Positions 11,901-24,240 of a stretch of DNA of 64,000 nt are shown here, in pieces. Within the stretch, counting starts at the first letter, position 1. The number at the start of each line of letters is the position of its first letter. Source of the stretch: Asterias amurensis. Taxonomy: Eukaryota > Echinodermata > Asteroidea > Forcipulatida > Asteriidae. The DNA lies in assembly GCF_032118995.1 (NCBI RefSeq), contig NC_092649.1:29588927-29652926 (forward strand). The letters are read 5' to 3'. Both the position numbers and the translations under genes were made by a program. The notes beneath the pieces were generated by a model. The model worked only from the letters and a program-made list of their open reading frames with translations, made no database searches and had not been told where the DNA came from.

Positions 11901-13691
11901 AGATAGTTTTGGTGTAACAGTGTTTATAAGATGGAAACCAAATGACACATCCAAAGGTTGTGAGATCAGATTAAGTGCAATCTCACGTAATCAGGGAGTG
12001 AGGCAATACAAGGGGCGAGATACAACATAAATGTAAGTAGCTCTGACTTTTTGAGTACCAAATTGCAGGTTGGATTAGAGACTTTTATTTTTGTAACCTG
12101 ATCAAATTAATTTACATTAATGACTGTATATAAAACTTTGCTGCTTCCCAATTGAAAAAATAAATAAATAAATAAAATAAATTTCAAGGAGAGCTATTAG
12201 GACGACACTAGGGAGTCCAACCGAGTGTGAATGCACACCCACTCCTGAAAGATGGTGGTTTAAAGTCTATCCAAGTAACCATCAATGAAATTATAGAAGT
12301 TGAACACCATGAACTTATGACTCTAAATTTAAGATTTACCGACACCAGCTCTGCTCCAGATCTCCACAGCATGTTCCTCCTTTGCATCCGAATAAGTATT
12401 CTTAGCTAGTAGTACATCATGGGTCTTACTGATGTTTGATTCCTTTGCTGGCTCATGATGACGCTGCTGTGTTGTTCCAAGATTGACTGGTGACAATATT
12501 CGACTGTCTTGTGCTTTTGGGGGGGGGGGGGAAATGAATTAAGAAAATAGCGCAGTTTAAACACATTTTGGTTGACTGGAATGGCAAATTGCGCAACCAA
12601 GCCATGGTGCAACCTACTCTTCTTAGAATCTTAGAACTGTTATGAGGTTCGTTCTGCTTTCATCATGTGGTAGCAGAAAGAACCTCATTGTTGGAGTATT
12701 TGCTCCCCCCTCCATCCTAAATACTATAGCCATTACATGACAGCTAAACGAGCTACTTTTGGAGGTGATAATGTTGGGCGCGATCGGTCAATCTGTTAGT
12801 TGCGATAACGTAACCCTCCTCCCGACGGCCGCCAGGTCTAAGTTAAACTATCAATCTGTAAGATCAACCAATCCCGCTGCACTATTGAAAAATCAATTGT
12901 ACGCGTAAAACCACTCCTGCACATTAGATAGCAATCTGTCAATAGTGCAGTGCTATCGGTTGATCGTCCAGATTGACCGATCGTGCCCAAAAATAACACA
13001 AGTCCGAAAACCTGCATGCATCGTACATACAGTGTTACAGACATTAGATTTAGAATTACAATACAAGTTACTATCAATAAATCATGTATGCATCATCAAA
13101 TTCAATTGGCCTGTGTTTGATATGACTATAATGATGGTGCACTCTTCCTACTTCTACTACTACTAGGTCAGGTTCGTTCCGCTATCGTCTCATAATTCAT
13201 AACTTAGGAAAAGTTTCTAAATCTGATATTATAAGTGAGTGCAGTTTCTTCAAAGTTCAATATAATTTTCTATTTTGTTTACTTTTTGATATGATTGATA
13301 GTTTGATATTAGACCCAGTAACTGGGGCGCTGTACTCCTTTTCAACAATTTTTGACTTTATCTGTCGTACTAGCTAGTACGACAGATAAAGTCAAAAATT
13401 GTTGAAAAGGAGTACAGCGCCCCAGTTACTGGGTCTAGTTTGATATGATAAATGATGGATTGTGAATGTGAATAACAACACAACACTACAGTGACAGTCA
13501 CTGGTCAGGTAGTCCAAATGAAACTAAACTAAATACTCACCTCTTTTATCACTCCTTGCTTCAGACGTATCACTGCTTTTCTGTGATAATAAAACGTAAG
13601 CCCAATAGAAAGAAACGAGAAGATAAATAGCGCCAATCAATATTGACAGCCTCTTCAAAGATACCCGCGGTCTCATGGCAGACAGTGCCAT
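8427..13691 (-). CDS. RXYLT1: Ribitol-5-phosphate xylosyltransferase 1 (TMEM5)
   Basis: A Golgi type II membrane enzyme that adds xylose from UDP-xylose to ribitol phosphate on the core M3 glycan of alpha-dystroglycan (family knowledge). Exons in transcript order: 13541-13691, 12340-12507, 11376-11487, 10747-11046, 9838-10008, 8427-8817. All introns are GT-AG and phases agree, giving 430 aa against 443 in human. Residues about 14-36 form the signal anchor (RLSILIGAIYLLVSFYWAYV). Conserved blocks include WEHIL, TGHDVLPSTVP, ILQWPLGVATYRGFPVV, YRCNFMATVYPNSSRE, LSPVGMNTECYRIYEAASYG, VPVVEDITTPG and APFIYIKDW. The exon 2 donor is set by homology, since GTAAAT is used rather than a GTGTCG six bases earlier. 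Nothing looks broken. It is divergent from FAM50A. Intron 1 holds three nested or palindromic elements. Confidence 0.97.
8918..8960. repeat. (AATC)n microsatellite
   Basis: About ten copies of a 4-base AATC/ATTC repeat in the last intron of RXYLT1. Confidence 0.95.
9356..9775 (+). mobile_element. tRNA-derived SINE, family 1, near full length
   Basis: The tRNA-like head starts at 9356 with an A-box-like GCGGCCGAGCGGTTAAGAGC and a B-box-like GGTTTGAATCC at 9420-9430. The body is followed by a (TTA)n tail at about 9757-9775. The spacing and the long body rule out a functional tRNA gene. Related copies lie at 43165-43717 (+), 59190-59360 (-) and 3115-3262 (-). It is in RXYLT1 intron 5. Confidence 0.85.
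11640..11712. repeat. Poly-C tract
   Basis: About 70 bases of nearly pure C on the plus strand, with short CA interruptions, in RXYLT1 intron 2. It is G-rich on the transcribed strand. A shorter G run at 12521-12533 sits just beside the exon 2 acceptor. Confidence 0.9.
12774..12990. mobile_element. Hairpin MITE hosting a smaller insertion
   Basis: Left end TTGGGCGCGATCGGTCAATC (12774) and right end GATTGACCGATCGTGCCCAA (ending 12990) are inverted copies. Inner parts also pair (GATCAACCAAT with ATCGGTTGATC; TGCACTATTGA with TCAATAGTGCA). The left arm is split by the 54-bp insertion at 12797-12850. It is in RXYLT1 intron 1. No clear target duplication was found for the outer element. Confidence 0.8.
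12797..12850 (+). mobile_element. 54-bp miniature element with 9-bp target duplication
   Basis: Starts TAGTTGCGATAACGTAACCC, matching the end of the large element at 28819-31804 for about 38 bp, then diverges and ends AGTTAAACTA. It is flanked by exact 9-bp direct repeats TCAATCTGT (12788-12796 and 12851-12859). Removing the insert and one repeat restores the left arm of the host hairpin. Confidence 0.85.
13310..13437. mobile_element. Perfect 128-bp palindromic MITE with 9-bp target duplication
   Basis: The sequence is self-complementary from TAGACCCAG at 13310 to CTGGGTCTA at 13437, centred between 13373 and 13374. Exact 9-bp direct repeats GTTTGATAT flank it (13301-13309 and 13438-13446). 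There is no loop. It lies in RXYLT1 intron 1, about 100 bp from the exon 1 donor. Confidence 0.9.
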
Positions 13692-13994
13692 TTAAATTGG
13701 GCGCTTTTATTGCTCCTGAACTTTATGCGAAGTTCTAACGGAGATTGGTATTTTGGGCGAATTCAGAACGCTTTAATTGGGCGTGTAATACGCCCTATAG
13801 GGCGTTACAATTACCACAATCTTGACAATAGAGGGCGCCCGACGATGTTAACGGACCCGGCCCAAGACACGCAGCAGCAGTAGACAAAATAATGTTTACA
13901 AATTGAAGTTGATCTTTCATCTTTTCAACCGATCAGAGTAACGTTATGTTACTTTAATTCAGTCTAAGGTAAACCGTAAGGATAAACTCTTAAA
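13692..13994. promoter_or_regulatory. Divergent promoter, RXYLT1 / FAM50A
   Basis: 303 bp separate the two start codons, so transcription of both genes must start here. There is no TATA box. GGGCG blocks recur (TTGGGCGC, TTTTGGGCGAATT, AATTGGGCGTG) and ACGCCCTATAGGGCGT forms a 16-bp palindrome at about 13791-13806. E2F or SP-type binding is a guess. Confidence 0.6.
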
Positions 13995-16900
13995 ATGACG
14001 GAGTATAAAGGAGCAGCAAGTGAGGCTGGTCGTGTTCGTCAGTTGATGATGAAAAGAGAAAAGCAACTTGAGGCTCTAGAAAAAAGAAAACAGAGAATTG
14101 AACAGGTGAGTTTGCAGATCGAGTTTTTTGTTTAAATATTTGCCCAATATGACCTTGCAGTGCACCATAGTTTGGCCTTATTTATGAGTGACCATAGATG
14201 ATGGACATGACATTTAATATAAATCAAATGACAGTTCACACAGGAAAGTTAAAGCATTTGTAAATGTTGTTGTGATTCAACGCTATTTAATTTTAAATAA
14301 TTTTTTTTGTTTTTTGTTTATTTGTTTATTTTTCAATTATTTTTATTTTGAGGGGGGGGGGGGGGATCTGTCTTAACTGCTTAACTTTGCTTAACTGCTT
14401 AACTTTGTTTTTTTTTCATTTGCTTTGTACAGTTTTGATGCTGGCGCGGAACCAGATTGTCTTTTTTAATGGTTGAAAAAGTCAAAATCTAGTATGCATG
14501 CGTATAAATGTGTTCATGCGCTAATCCGGCTTTGCAACGTTTTCTTCATAACATTAATAGCCGGTGCCATTAAACTGAAATTTAGTAATTTATGCCTTTA
14601 GAATCATTATGCCTGTTACCACCTTTTCTGAGTATTCCTAACTTCTGTTGTCTTTTTTGAATGGACTGGGGAAAAAGGTGAATTGAAATGAACTGAATTG
14701 ATCCAAGCTTGGGATACATTTTTTATCAATCAGAAAAAAATATGAATGTTTTCTTTTTTCTAATTACAGGATAACTTCGGCAAAGTAGAGACTATTAGTG
14801 CCAAATTTTCAGCCCACTACGATGCTGTAGAACAACAACTCAAGAGCAGTACCATTGGTAGGAAGATTTAACTGATCTACAATAACATGAGGAATCAGTC
14901 AACTCTGTCCCAAGTAAACTTGTTCTGACTCAAAGTCATCTTGGTCCAAGGTCAACTTTGTGAGTCCCTCACGAACTTGGTAAAATCACACAGGAAACTA
15001 TGCCAGCTTTAGAGCTGAAAGTAGCAGCAACTTTAATATGTGCAGCAGATATAATTCAGCCCACCTTACTTGGCTGTTTTGACTTTCTTCTAGCATGATA
15101 ATATCGATGATAAAGGAGACCCATAACAGCCCAACAAGGTGGGCTACAAATACTCATGCACACGATGCAATGATTATCAACAGGATTACACCATGTAGAT
15201 ATATAATTAAATTACCAGGTTTTATTTCTGTGTTTAGGTCTGGTGACGTTAGATCAGATGAAAGCAAAGAGAGACATTCTGGTCAAAGAGCACGAAAAGG
15301 AATTAGCAAAGGCATTCAATAATCAGGAGAAATTGTAAGTTGTGTAGAAATAGAACTTGTAGGCATGTTGTTTGATTATCTGTGTTTTTAATGAATTTGT
15401 GACATGTCTAGCAAGTTTCACCAGATCAACCATTGAGTAAGCAGAAATTTGACATTTATCTGAAGTAGCTGACTTCCAGACATGTCACATAGTTTTGATG
15501 CTCTACTTGAATTCAGACTTGGAGGGGGTGCACAGCAGAAACAGATGACAATTGAGATCAGCAATGTCGAGTAATGACACAGACTTTAATGAACTGTCCA
15601 AATTTCCCTTACAAGGTACTACATAAATACGTCTCATAACTCAAACATAGCTCTGCATACCTGTTGTAAAACTGATGATCATTTTAAGAATGTAATTATA
15701 CGCCGATCTCATCATATTATTACTTTAGCTAAAGTGGAGTGACTTTATTTGCTTTGTTTCAGAGAGAAAGAGAAGAAAGCTCTGAAGAAGAAGAAATTGA
15801 AGCTTTCAGGAACGCTCTCCTTCAATCTGGATGAAGATGGTGAAGAAGATAGCGATGAAGAAATTGGTATGAATAACACTTTCATGGGTTTTTGGGGAAA
15901 GGAAATAATGACAACTCTCAAGTTATTGTATGCATGATCAGGTTTTATGTTGGACTTGTGGACAAGTCGTTAAATGCCTGTCGCTGTGATAGTGTTCCAA
16001 CTTTCTCCGCGATTCCCGCGACACTGGTGGTAGTCTCGCCAGACTCCTGGCCCCTGCAAGACTACTGCTCTCGCGCTGGGCAGGCTCATTTAATGAGTAG
16101 TCGGGAGCCAGTAGTTTTGCACGAGAGCAGTGCCTGAAAGAGCAGTCTTATATTGCGAAAAATGAACCATTATGCCACCACCACAACTCCACTATCAACG
16201 CGATAAACCATTAGCGACTAGTCAACAAGTGTAGTTTTGTGTCCACCCATGGTGCACCTCTCCCTTGTGTAAAAACACATAATATACGCTGTGTCCTTAA
16301 AGTTTACACTCTTTCTTCCCTTGGTGCAGAAATGGCCCCGGTTATAAAGAAGAAGAAACTAGGCAAGAACCCTGATGTAGACACAAGCTTCCTTCCAGAC
16401 AGAGAGAGAGAGGTCAGAGTTCAAATCAAGTCATTTTAATAACTGCGATTCTGATTGGTCAATCCATGGCAACACCAGTGTGATATTAAACCATATTGCA
16501 TGGTCCATTTCACACCCTGCATATTGCGCTGTTTGAACCACAGGTATTGCACTACTTTAAGCTGCATGTCAAGTTTGCATTGAGATAAATTTCACATCAG
16601 GCGCGCATTCATGGATTACAGAAAAACAAAGTACGACTGCGTCCCATACCCAAATCAGACCTCAGTGGATTCCAGATTCAGAAGTGCTATATGTGTCTGT
16701 ATTCCACTCGCACTTGTGTGAAAACTAGTTGCTGGCTTGTCAACAACAGAACATTAAACCTTATGTCAAGATGTCTGAATGATTTCACAATAGTAGAGCA
16801 GTGTGAACAATAAAATCATGTCACTTGTTGATGTTTGTTTGAGCAGGAAGAGGAAAGTAAGGAGAGGGAGAAGCTGAGACAGGAGTGGCAGGAGAGGCAG

Positions 16901-19831
16901 AGTAGAATCAAGAGTAAGTCATGTCTGTTGATGTTTTTAAAAACCTTTCATGGGTATCTACTTTCTGTGAAATTTGAATGTAAAGTTTGGAGTCTCTAAA
17001 GTTGATTTAAAAACTGCTTGCTTGGAAATGCACTCGAATAATCAACATACCTTTCTATTTTGTTAACAATGTGACATTCTGGTCCATGAGATATTGAACA
17101 CATAATGGGGTCTTTTGGACTGAGTATAAGATAATATTTCATACTTGCTTCTCTCCACACAGGAGTATAGACTCAGACATCTATATATCTAACTACATTT
17201 TTGATTGTATTTCTTGATTGTAGGTGATGAGATTGAGATAACCTACAGTTACTGGGACGGATCAGGTCACAGACGGAGTGTCAAAGTAAGCAGATAGTGT
17301 ATTAAAGGAACCTAGTAAAGTACATACACAGACAATACACACCTACAAACAGTCATCCAACTTAAAGCCAGTTAGGAAAAAAGTTTGTCGTCCCAGCTCT
17401 ATCCTGTATGTAAAGTGTGCGCCCAAGTCTAGCTCATTTGTAAAGTGAGATGCCAACCCAGACACATAATGCTATACTGAATCATAAAGTGTAACACCCA
17501 ACTGAAACCCAGTGTGACAACCCACTGAAACCCAGTCATTAAGTGTGACACCCAACTAGAACCCAGTCATAAAGTGTGACAACCCACTGAAACCCAGTCA
17601 ACAACCCTCTGACACCCAGTCATAAAGTTTGACGCCCAACTACAACCCAAATGTAAAGTGTGACAACCAAGTCTAACCCATTTGTAAATTGAGATGCCTG
17701 ACACTAACCCAGACATAAAGTGTATACCCAAACTATATCTCATCATAACGTGTGACGCCCAACTAGAACCCAGTCATAAAGTGTGACACCCAACTAGAAC
17801 CCAGTCATAAAGTGTGACACCCAACTAGAACCCAGTCATAAAGTGTGACACCCAACTAGAACCCAGTCACTAACTGATCCTCCACTGTTTATATTAGTGT
17901 GGGATGCTAAACCATCATATTATTTTACCGTTATCTCACTGTCTAGATGAAGAAAGGAGACACAATCCAAAGATTTCTGCAGCGATGTCTTGAAACACTC
18001 AAGAAAGATTTCCACGAACTAAAGTAAGACAATTTGTATACAAACAATCGTTCAGCTTTATGGGCTGAATACTTTGTCATTGGCCAGAAGGCTAAGGTAA
18101 AAACCAAAATAACTGTTGTGAAAGGTAATTCATGGCTGGCAATTTGGCCGCAAACAATTCCCGGTCGGTTGCCTTAACGTAAACCCAACAAAAAGAAAAC
18201 TGGGGGTGGGGGCAATTGTGTGTGCCAATGTATTTATTTGTTGTGCATGATAACATCCAAGTTTCCAATGTATACTGCTTTTATTTCAGGGCGGTCACAG
18301 TGGAGCAGATGATGTACATCAAAGAGGATTTGATTATACCGCATGTAAGTTGCACTTGTTTAATTTAGTTAATAGTTATAATAAGATAGGATTCTTATAA
18401 AGTGCATATATCCTACTGGCTAGATCAAGGCACTTTAGTAATCCCTGTTTATCAAACTTTCTCATCTCTGTGAGGAGTATACAACCCCAAGCTGCTTAAA
18501 CTAGTGCTAAGGGGTGAATCCAACACAACACTGTTTAAGCACTCACAGATTCCCATTTCAATCAAACATCTGATTTCATAGAAAATACGTAGTCTTTGTT
18601 TGAGTTGTTTTCTTGCCGTAGGCGAGACTTGTACCCTCTGAGGGATATCATGTTTACTTGGTGTACTTTTTTAATTGCAGCATCATAGTTTCTACGATTT
18701 CATCGTCACAAAAGCTAGAGGAAAGAGCGGTAAGAAACCAATTGGACTCAAATGATTCAAAGTGTAATAATTGTTGTAATATTAGTAATTACTAAATTCT
18801 TATTTGGTATACTTATAATTTTTGCAAGGGTCTCTGAGCGGGGGCTTGCCCCCCCCCCAATTTTTTTTCTTGATTTAAGATTAAACTCTTAAATTGATTG
18901 ATTGTTTTTTTTGGTCTTATTTGTGTAGGTCCTCTCTTCAGTTTTGACGTTCATGATGATATCAGGATAACCAATGATGCCAGTGTTGAGAAAGACGAGG
19001 TAACGTATGTTTTAAATCATTTTGATGGTTCAAAACCAGATTTGTAGGTTCATGTGGTGGCTGACGATATGAACATATGTACAGAATCTTTGACCAAGCA
19101 TGTTTTAAAAACTGTGTGAATTCATAACTAGAGGATTGCTCACCGAGTACCAGCATAGCAACAGAACTATACATTGGAATAAGTGTTTTGACAAACCAAT
19201 GATGTGCCATGCATTTAGTAATAACTGGCATTGATATATCACATCCCAGTCCCATGCAGGCAAGGTGGTCTTAAGGAGTTGGTTTGAGAGGAATAAACAC
19301 ATCTTTCCTGCCAGTCGCTGGGAGCCGTACGACCCAGAGAAGAAGTGGGATAAATACACGGTAAGCCAAACAATCTTTCAGAGATATTTCACTGTAGGAT
19401 TCCGACTTTGGAATACCTTTTCACCAGCTATTAGGGACTCGGGTCGTTGTAAACCCTTCACTTCATTTCTTTCATGATCTCAAACTGTCCTTCCATTCAA
19501 GAAGTTAAATCCCACATTTCATTGACCCACTTCAACTGATGACATCACCCCAATCGTCTTTATAGCACCATTTTGTGAGTCAGTTTCCCACTGTATTGTA
19601 ATGTTGAATGTGCATTGCAGGCAGCCAATGCAGACCCAGTACACAGGCTTTAACTAACTTGTATCACCCTAACAGATAATGTTATAAAACTGGGTGTATG
19701 AATGTCCCAGAAATGGCGGAAAACACAGGTACATCAGCAATCGACTAGTCTTCATAAACTTCTGCCTAATTTGAGATCGAGTTGGATGACTAAATCTTCT
19801 TTTTTCTTGCCCTCCTTTGCAGATAAAGTAA
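13995..19831 (+). CDS. FAM50A: FAM50A / XAP5 nuclear protein
   Basis: A conserved nuclear protein of the XAP5 family, linked to the spliceosome in vertebrates (family knowledge). Exons: 13995-14105, 14770-14857, 15238-15334, 15763-15866, 16330-16412, 16847-16913, 17224-17285, 17947-18023, 18290-18344, 18681-18729, 18929-18999, 19250-19360, 19823-19831. Phases agree throughout, giving 327 aa (human 339). The N-terminus [20 protein letters not shown] starts a basic coiled-coil region. A lysine-rich then acidic block ([20 protein letters not shown]) follows. The XAP5 domain includes [50 protein letters not shown] and [19 protein letters not shown]. The last exon supplies only IK and the stop, as in vertebrate ...KYTIR. 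The exon 12 acceptor is fixed by the [11 protein letters not shown] motif. No defects are seen. Confidence 0.97.
17470..17880. repeat. 31-bp minisatellite in FAM50A intron 7
   Basis: A repeated unit of about 31 bp containing CATAAAGTGTGACACCCAAC and TAGAACCCAGT. The last four units (about 17757-17875) are nearly identical and the earlier ones decayed, which indicates recent expansion at the 3' side. Confidence 0.85.
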
Positions 19832-20630
19832 ATCAAAGTTCTTCAAGGGTTTGAGTCCACATGCATCATGATCTCGCTGATCAGCAAAACTGGATAGCAG
19901 GAACATTAATAGTTCTTATAAAGCGCTGTATCGCACCCGACAGCATCTAGCAATGCTCCCAACAAATATGAAGCGCAAGTTAGAATTATAAGACCTATTT
20001 ATACAGCACACATTGTTTCTTGTATACTCGGTTATTATTACTATTTTTTAAGCAAGAAATAACTTGAGGTTACTGACTATCATTCCCAAACAAAATTACT
20101 ACCTGACTTCAAATTGTTTGGGTTTGGTAACGGCTTCTTCTCCAGAAGATGATCAGAGCATACTGATCGAAGCGTCGAGTTAAAACCAACGGTTCGTTTC
20201 AGAACCATCCCAACTAATTTAAAGATAGTCATTGCATGGTGTCACCGCAAACCTTTTCATATCATATAGCCACACATATCCTATAGGAAGAAGTGCAGGT
20301 TTCTTTTGTGTAAGCTTTTACTTATGACAGGGTTTGCCTGTACATTTTTCAGTGACTAGCTATGGGATCGGTTAACTTGTCATTAAGTAGCCCACTAGTT
20401 TTTATCACTGGTTAATCTTTCATAGATAGGGATGCTTTTCAACACTAGCCAATCAAACCACTTTGACCAAATTTTGACTTGTTCCGAGGTATATAAACTA
20501 GCAATAGCATTTGGCCAGCAGAAAATGCCAGCTGAAGTAAATGAGAAATATGTAAACATATGTTAAAGCTGGAATTACATTGGAAACCCAGTTATTCATC
20601 ATTGTATGTTTATCGTCTGAACCAAGGCCA

Positions 20631-20752
20631 GGGGTGGATTTCACAAAGTTAGAACTAGTCTTACCTCGAGTTAGGACCAGTTACTCGTCCTAACTTGGGT
20701 CTATCCATGCAATTTGTATATCTCCTAACTCCTTTGTGAAATCGACCCCTGG
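20631..20752. mobile_element. TTTCACAAA hairpin MITE, copy 1
   Basis: Starts GGGGTGGATTTCACAAAGTT and ends with the inverted CTTTGTGAAATCGACCCCT. The interior is made of alternating AGTTAGGAC and GTCCTAACT motifs that fold back. Other copies: 25425-25577, 43261-43424, 48011-48170, 50028-50204, 53945-54114. Confidence 0.85.
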
Positions 20753-23700
20753 AATCACATGGAGGCAATGGGCCTCAGTTGCCCTGGTCTTGTCGTTGGT
20801 TCCCCCTTAACAGTTACAGATAGACGTTCAATGGAAGTGCCTGTTGCAAAGTAAAAATAGCCTCGCTTCTTCTTCCAAGATGAAATTTCAGGCCTGGCCA
20901 AATCCCATTTTTATTAGTCATGGTAACTTGTTATGGTACTTCTAGAGCCAAGATTAGGAGTTTGTTTTATTATTGGGTCATTTTGTACAGAACAGTATTT
21001 GTCATTAAATATTAATACAATATATCCTTCATCTACTGTGAATGTATTTCAATATCAGTGTATTGTAAATCAACCAGCCTTGTACTGTGGCTGCCCCAAA
21101 GAAAAATACACAATAGTATACTTCCAGTTTCTTGTTTTGGTAGTCAATGACCCTGTGCGTTATATCGTGTAGTGCAAATTATATGCTGTCGACATACAAA
21201 AAGATCGGCCTCCAACTGAGAAATACCACCACCCCTGACCCCCTCCCCGAAAATCTTTGAAGTGTAAGCGTATTTCACAGGTAAGGTGAAAACGAGCATA
21301 CGTGTCATCCCCATCTCAGCAAAGGGTAGGCTAGCTTGAACATTATGACATCGGTCACACTTCAAGGCTCGTGAATGATGCCAGAGATCTGCCTTGAACC
21401 TACATACATAATCACCTTTGACCCGCATTCATTTACATGGCTTTCATGGTTTTGGAGATTCAAGTCCAACATACATGTGTATACATAAGAAACCAATACC
21501 TTGGGGATAAAGACAGGAGACCAATTTAAGGATAGACTTCCCTTTGACCTCGTTGGGGGCGCTGTTTGAGCATGCAACTTGATATCCAAGTGGTGCATTT
21601 TCTAAACCACAACTTTGGTTAAAGCTCCAGCTTTGGCTCCATTAGTTATTTTTAAAAATGTGTTTTTGTTTGTGCCACCAATCAGAGCCTAATAAAACCA
21701 ATGTCCAAACCTAAGTCTGGTGCCACAAAGTGCCACCAGGTTTCCCTTTGAACCAAAACTTCTCTAAATAACACAAATATCCGACTAAAACCTGTCAATG
21801 AATCCCATCTGTTTAATCAACTGTTACTCACTGGATGACTTGCGGTAATAAATACACGAACTTATAGAAATTTAAAATTAACACGGTTTTGTTATTTTCA
21901 ACCGCCAGATTGACGGTTCCTAACATTTAAACACAAACTCATGACGCTAAAAATAAAACAAGCTTTCCTACTCATCTACTCAATAATGGCCGGAAACAAC
22001 AGACTACAAATATATTACAATTCATGTTTATATAATGACAGGACGCTGTTAATTCTCCTTCTAACATACCAAATATTATTAAAAATGAATATAGCGAACA
22101 AAATAAAGAGAACAACTATAGAATGAAGACAGTCAAACTCTTAAAAATGTCAAGAGAAAAATTAACCTGTATCGTAACAAAATGGTGGAATATTGCCGCA
22201 TCTAATATGAGGAGTTTGTGATGCACAAAAGTGGCTCAGCACAAATAAACTAATACATTTTCCACTTCAGTTCTCTGGGAGCTTTTCCCAACAAAAGGAT
22301 TTGGCGCTTTGTAAATTTGTTCTTATAAAAGTTATGAAGTTGGGCCCAGATATACCAAGTAATTTTCCATGGTTTAAAATAACCCTGTGTTAGTTTTTAC
22401 ATTTTCAAGAACAAAGTATTTCTTCGATCACCTCCAAAATGTCTTTGTGCTGGTTTGAATTGATCATCAAAATGACCCAATTCACCCGACAACAACAAAA
22501 TCTTTGATGCACAATTTTGGGACTGGGTTTCCCTTGTACACAACTTATCTTACATGTAGTTTGCCGGCAGACCATACACACACAGACAGTGGCTGCGTGA
22601 GGTTTAACACAAATGATATATACAAAGCAGGCAATTGAAATTTGCATCAATTCGATAATTTGTTCCTCCAAAAAGATGGCGGTAGTATAAGTGGAAATAT
22701 TACCCAAACTGCTTGGTGCTTGTACAAACTGTACAATCCATTGAACATTTTGAATAACAATGCCAATACTACTATGCAGTTCTGAAAGAGTTCCTTTAAC
22801 CAATTAGTCAGTACATTTTAAGATAACTATACCACAAATTCCTGTTCACATGGAACAGAGAAAATATTTTCTGAATAATAATAAAGCAGAGCTTACACTG
22901 CAGTTAACCAGTCACAGCCAACACCTGCTACAAGGCATTCTGATTGGTAACTCAGTCCTGCTAAGCAAGACTGATCTAATGTTGCTAAATAGCGGTAAAA
23001 TTATATATATATAAATCTTGGACCCTGGATAGTCTTCCAGAAGGCTTGCACTCAATTAAACAAAAATCACTAATTCGTAACTTGCTTATTTACAAAAGCA
23101 TTCCATTTTTGTGTACAAGCATATGGCACTCCAAGGTGCTTCAACATTTTGAACCATCCACTCCATTTTGAATGGATTGCTTAACAGTACAGCAACTTGA
23201 TTTCATTTGACCACTATTAAAAAGATCTTATTTTTCTCTTTCCGAACTATGTAAGCTTGGCTGTTGTGGGACTGGGGGTGACCATGGAAGAAATACAGCT
23301 ACAACAAAATGGCCTTTGTGCGCTCAGGTTTCAATCGTTTTGTGTGTGTGTGTGTAATCTAGGGGCGATTGACAAAAGAGTTAAGGGAAACCCCTATTAG
23401 GTCGACTAAAGTTGCCTATGGTGAGGAATGGATGAAAGTAAATTGACAGAAACAGCTCAGTTATCAGGACTCTCTCCAAATAAACAACTTCTGTACAGGT
23501 TTTTGAATGCACAATTTCTCTTTTCTAGAACCATTTACGTCTATTAAGTAACAGTTGAGGGATAAATGATCCCACATGGAAAAAAACTTGGATTGACAAT
23601 CCTTAAGTTGACAGTTTGTAAGAAAATCACTCAGCTTGATTTCTAGTGTACTGGCAGGTATGGTGGCCCTTAAGATATGTCTATTACTAACAAGCCTAGC

Positions 23701-23944
23701 TTCCACTCCTATGATCCTAACCACACAAATCCATTGGAATGCCATGTTTGAATAAAAATTTAATTTGAAAAATCCATCTGCAGGCCTCGCTAAAATTTGA
23801 TATAATATCTATTTGTTAGCCTCCAAAATCGAAACTCGAAGCTAAGAACACCACTTTTATAATTCTTTAATCGCTATAGATGTTTCCCTATAAAAGCCAT
23901 CTTTAAGGGCAGCTTAGGTTTTGATTTTTGATAGTGGCCTAGAG

Positions 23945-24240
23945 CAGGTTTGAGTGGGTACAAATAGTCGACCCGTGGTCGACTACTGACCAGCATTGAC
24001 ATGCGCAGTAACGAACTCACTCGAACGAATCATTTGGAAGTCTAGTCAACCTTCCACTTTTCGCTAAAGTGCCTCTGCGCTTTACACATGTTAGAATCGA
24101 ATACGCTGTTGGGACCAGTAAAGAAACCATGGGCTCCAGGCTGGTTTTAAATGGTCGACCACAGTAGTCAACCACTGGTCGACCAGCCTGGGATCGAGTG
24201 CAAACGGTCAACCTTTAGTTAACCATTGTGCACACTTGAA
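23945..24240. mobile_element. Probable inverted-repeat element with GTCGAC-rich arms
   Basis: The left side has GTTTGAGTGGGTACAAATAG and paired GTCGAC motifs; the right side has GTCGACCA and GTTAACCATTGTGCACACTT in the opposite sense. The arms are imperfect and there is no coding capacity. Confidence 0.45.
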
